A stretch of DNA of 64,000 nt, taken from Mesorhizobium sp. STM 4661. Lineage in GTDB: Bacteria; Pseudomonadota; Alphaproteobacteria; Rhizobiales; Rhizobiaceae. The position numbers and the translations under genes were made by a program. Position 1 is the first letter of the stretch; every line of letters begins with the position of its first letter. Of this stretch, positions 63,996 through 64,000 are shown in pieces. Under the pieces are notes generated by a model. It made no database searches. It was not told the DNA's origin and saw only the letters and a program-made list of their open reading frames with translations. The DNA lies in the NCBI RefSeq assembly GCF_000359125.1, contig NZ_CAAF010000056.1, positions 78,820 to 142,819 of the forward strand. The letters are read 5' to 3'.

Positions 63996-64000
63996 CGCCT

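Overview
The window looks like a piece of a Mesorhizobium-type rhizobial genome (Alphaproteobacteria, Hyphomicrobiales) that spans the end of a symbiosis island and the adjoining chromosome. The evidence is direct: a well-spaced nod box in front of noeK-noeJ, a nifA remnant, two NifA/RpoN-type promoter regions, many insertion-sequence and transposon remnants on the left, and a rhizobial rhaDI/rhaRSTPQUK locus and an iron-uptake locus with a RirA-type operator on the right. Two copies of the 3' end of a tRNA-Phe gene lie at 41028-41048 and 41782-41820. tRNA-Phe is the known integration target of the Mesorhizobium loti symbiosis island, so I place the island/core boundary between about 41.0 and 41.8 kb.

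Island part (1-41 kb). 1-11 kb is a graveyard: a di-haem cytochrome c peroxidase (cut by the window edge) with a NifA-type upstream site, then a run of frameshifted or truncated genes (peroxiredoxin-glutaredoxin, LysE exporter, DapA-like, hipBA, omptin) and remnants of IS3, IS5 and Tn3 transposases. Intact survivors are a YggS-like PLP protein and an ABC exporter. At 10.75-13.5 kb a textbook NifA UAS plus a -24/-12 promoter precedes an intact, exported DPP-IV-like S9 peptidase. 13.9-17.1 kb is the flavonoid-inducible GDP-mannose pair noeK-noeJ. 17.3-19.2 kb is queC-queD-queE behind a preQ1-I riboswitch, and 19.5-24.8 kb is thiC-O-S-G-E-D behind a TPP riboswitch. 25.1-28.2 kb has a luciferase-like flavin oxidoreductase, a hisC paralogue and a nifA pseudogene that has lost its AAA+ domain. 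28.5-31.1 kb is an IS3-family element interrupted exactly at its orfA/orfB junction by an IS110-family element. 31.2-40.6 kb is an accessory cluster with the flavour of a defence island: a DUF2971 protein, a PD-(D/E)XK nuclease, a TIGR02391 (Ymh) protein, a membrane protein, an unknown protein, a UvrD-like helicase with a zinc ribbon, and a MucR-type regulator.

Core part (42-64 kb). Two very small membrane proteins follow the att region. Next comes a siderophore module (esterase, FhuB-type permease, FhuD-type binding protein, and a divergent TonB-dependent receptor with a TGA-N9-TCA operator between). Then come a small membrane protein and gamma-glutamyltransferase. The complete L-rhamnose catabolic locus follows: rhaI and rhaD on one strand; rhaR, S, T, P, Q, U and K on the other, with an inverted-repeat operator between. 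The window ends in a fusion of an alanine-racemase-like domain to a ureohydrolase-like domain that appears to have lost its metal ligands.

The window thus combines host-signal synthesis (GDP-mannose/fucose for Nod factor), vitamin and modified-base self-sufficiency (thiamine, preQ0) and NifA-timed functions on a mobile island, next to ordinary rhizosphere nutrition genes (iron-siderophore, rhamnose). The nifA copy here cannot work, so any NifA acting on these promoters must come from elsewhere.
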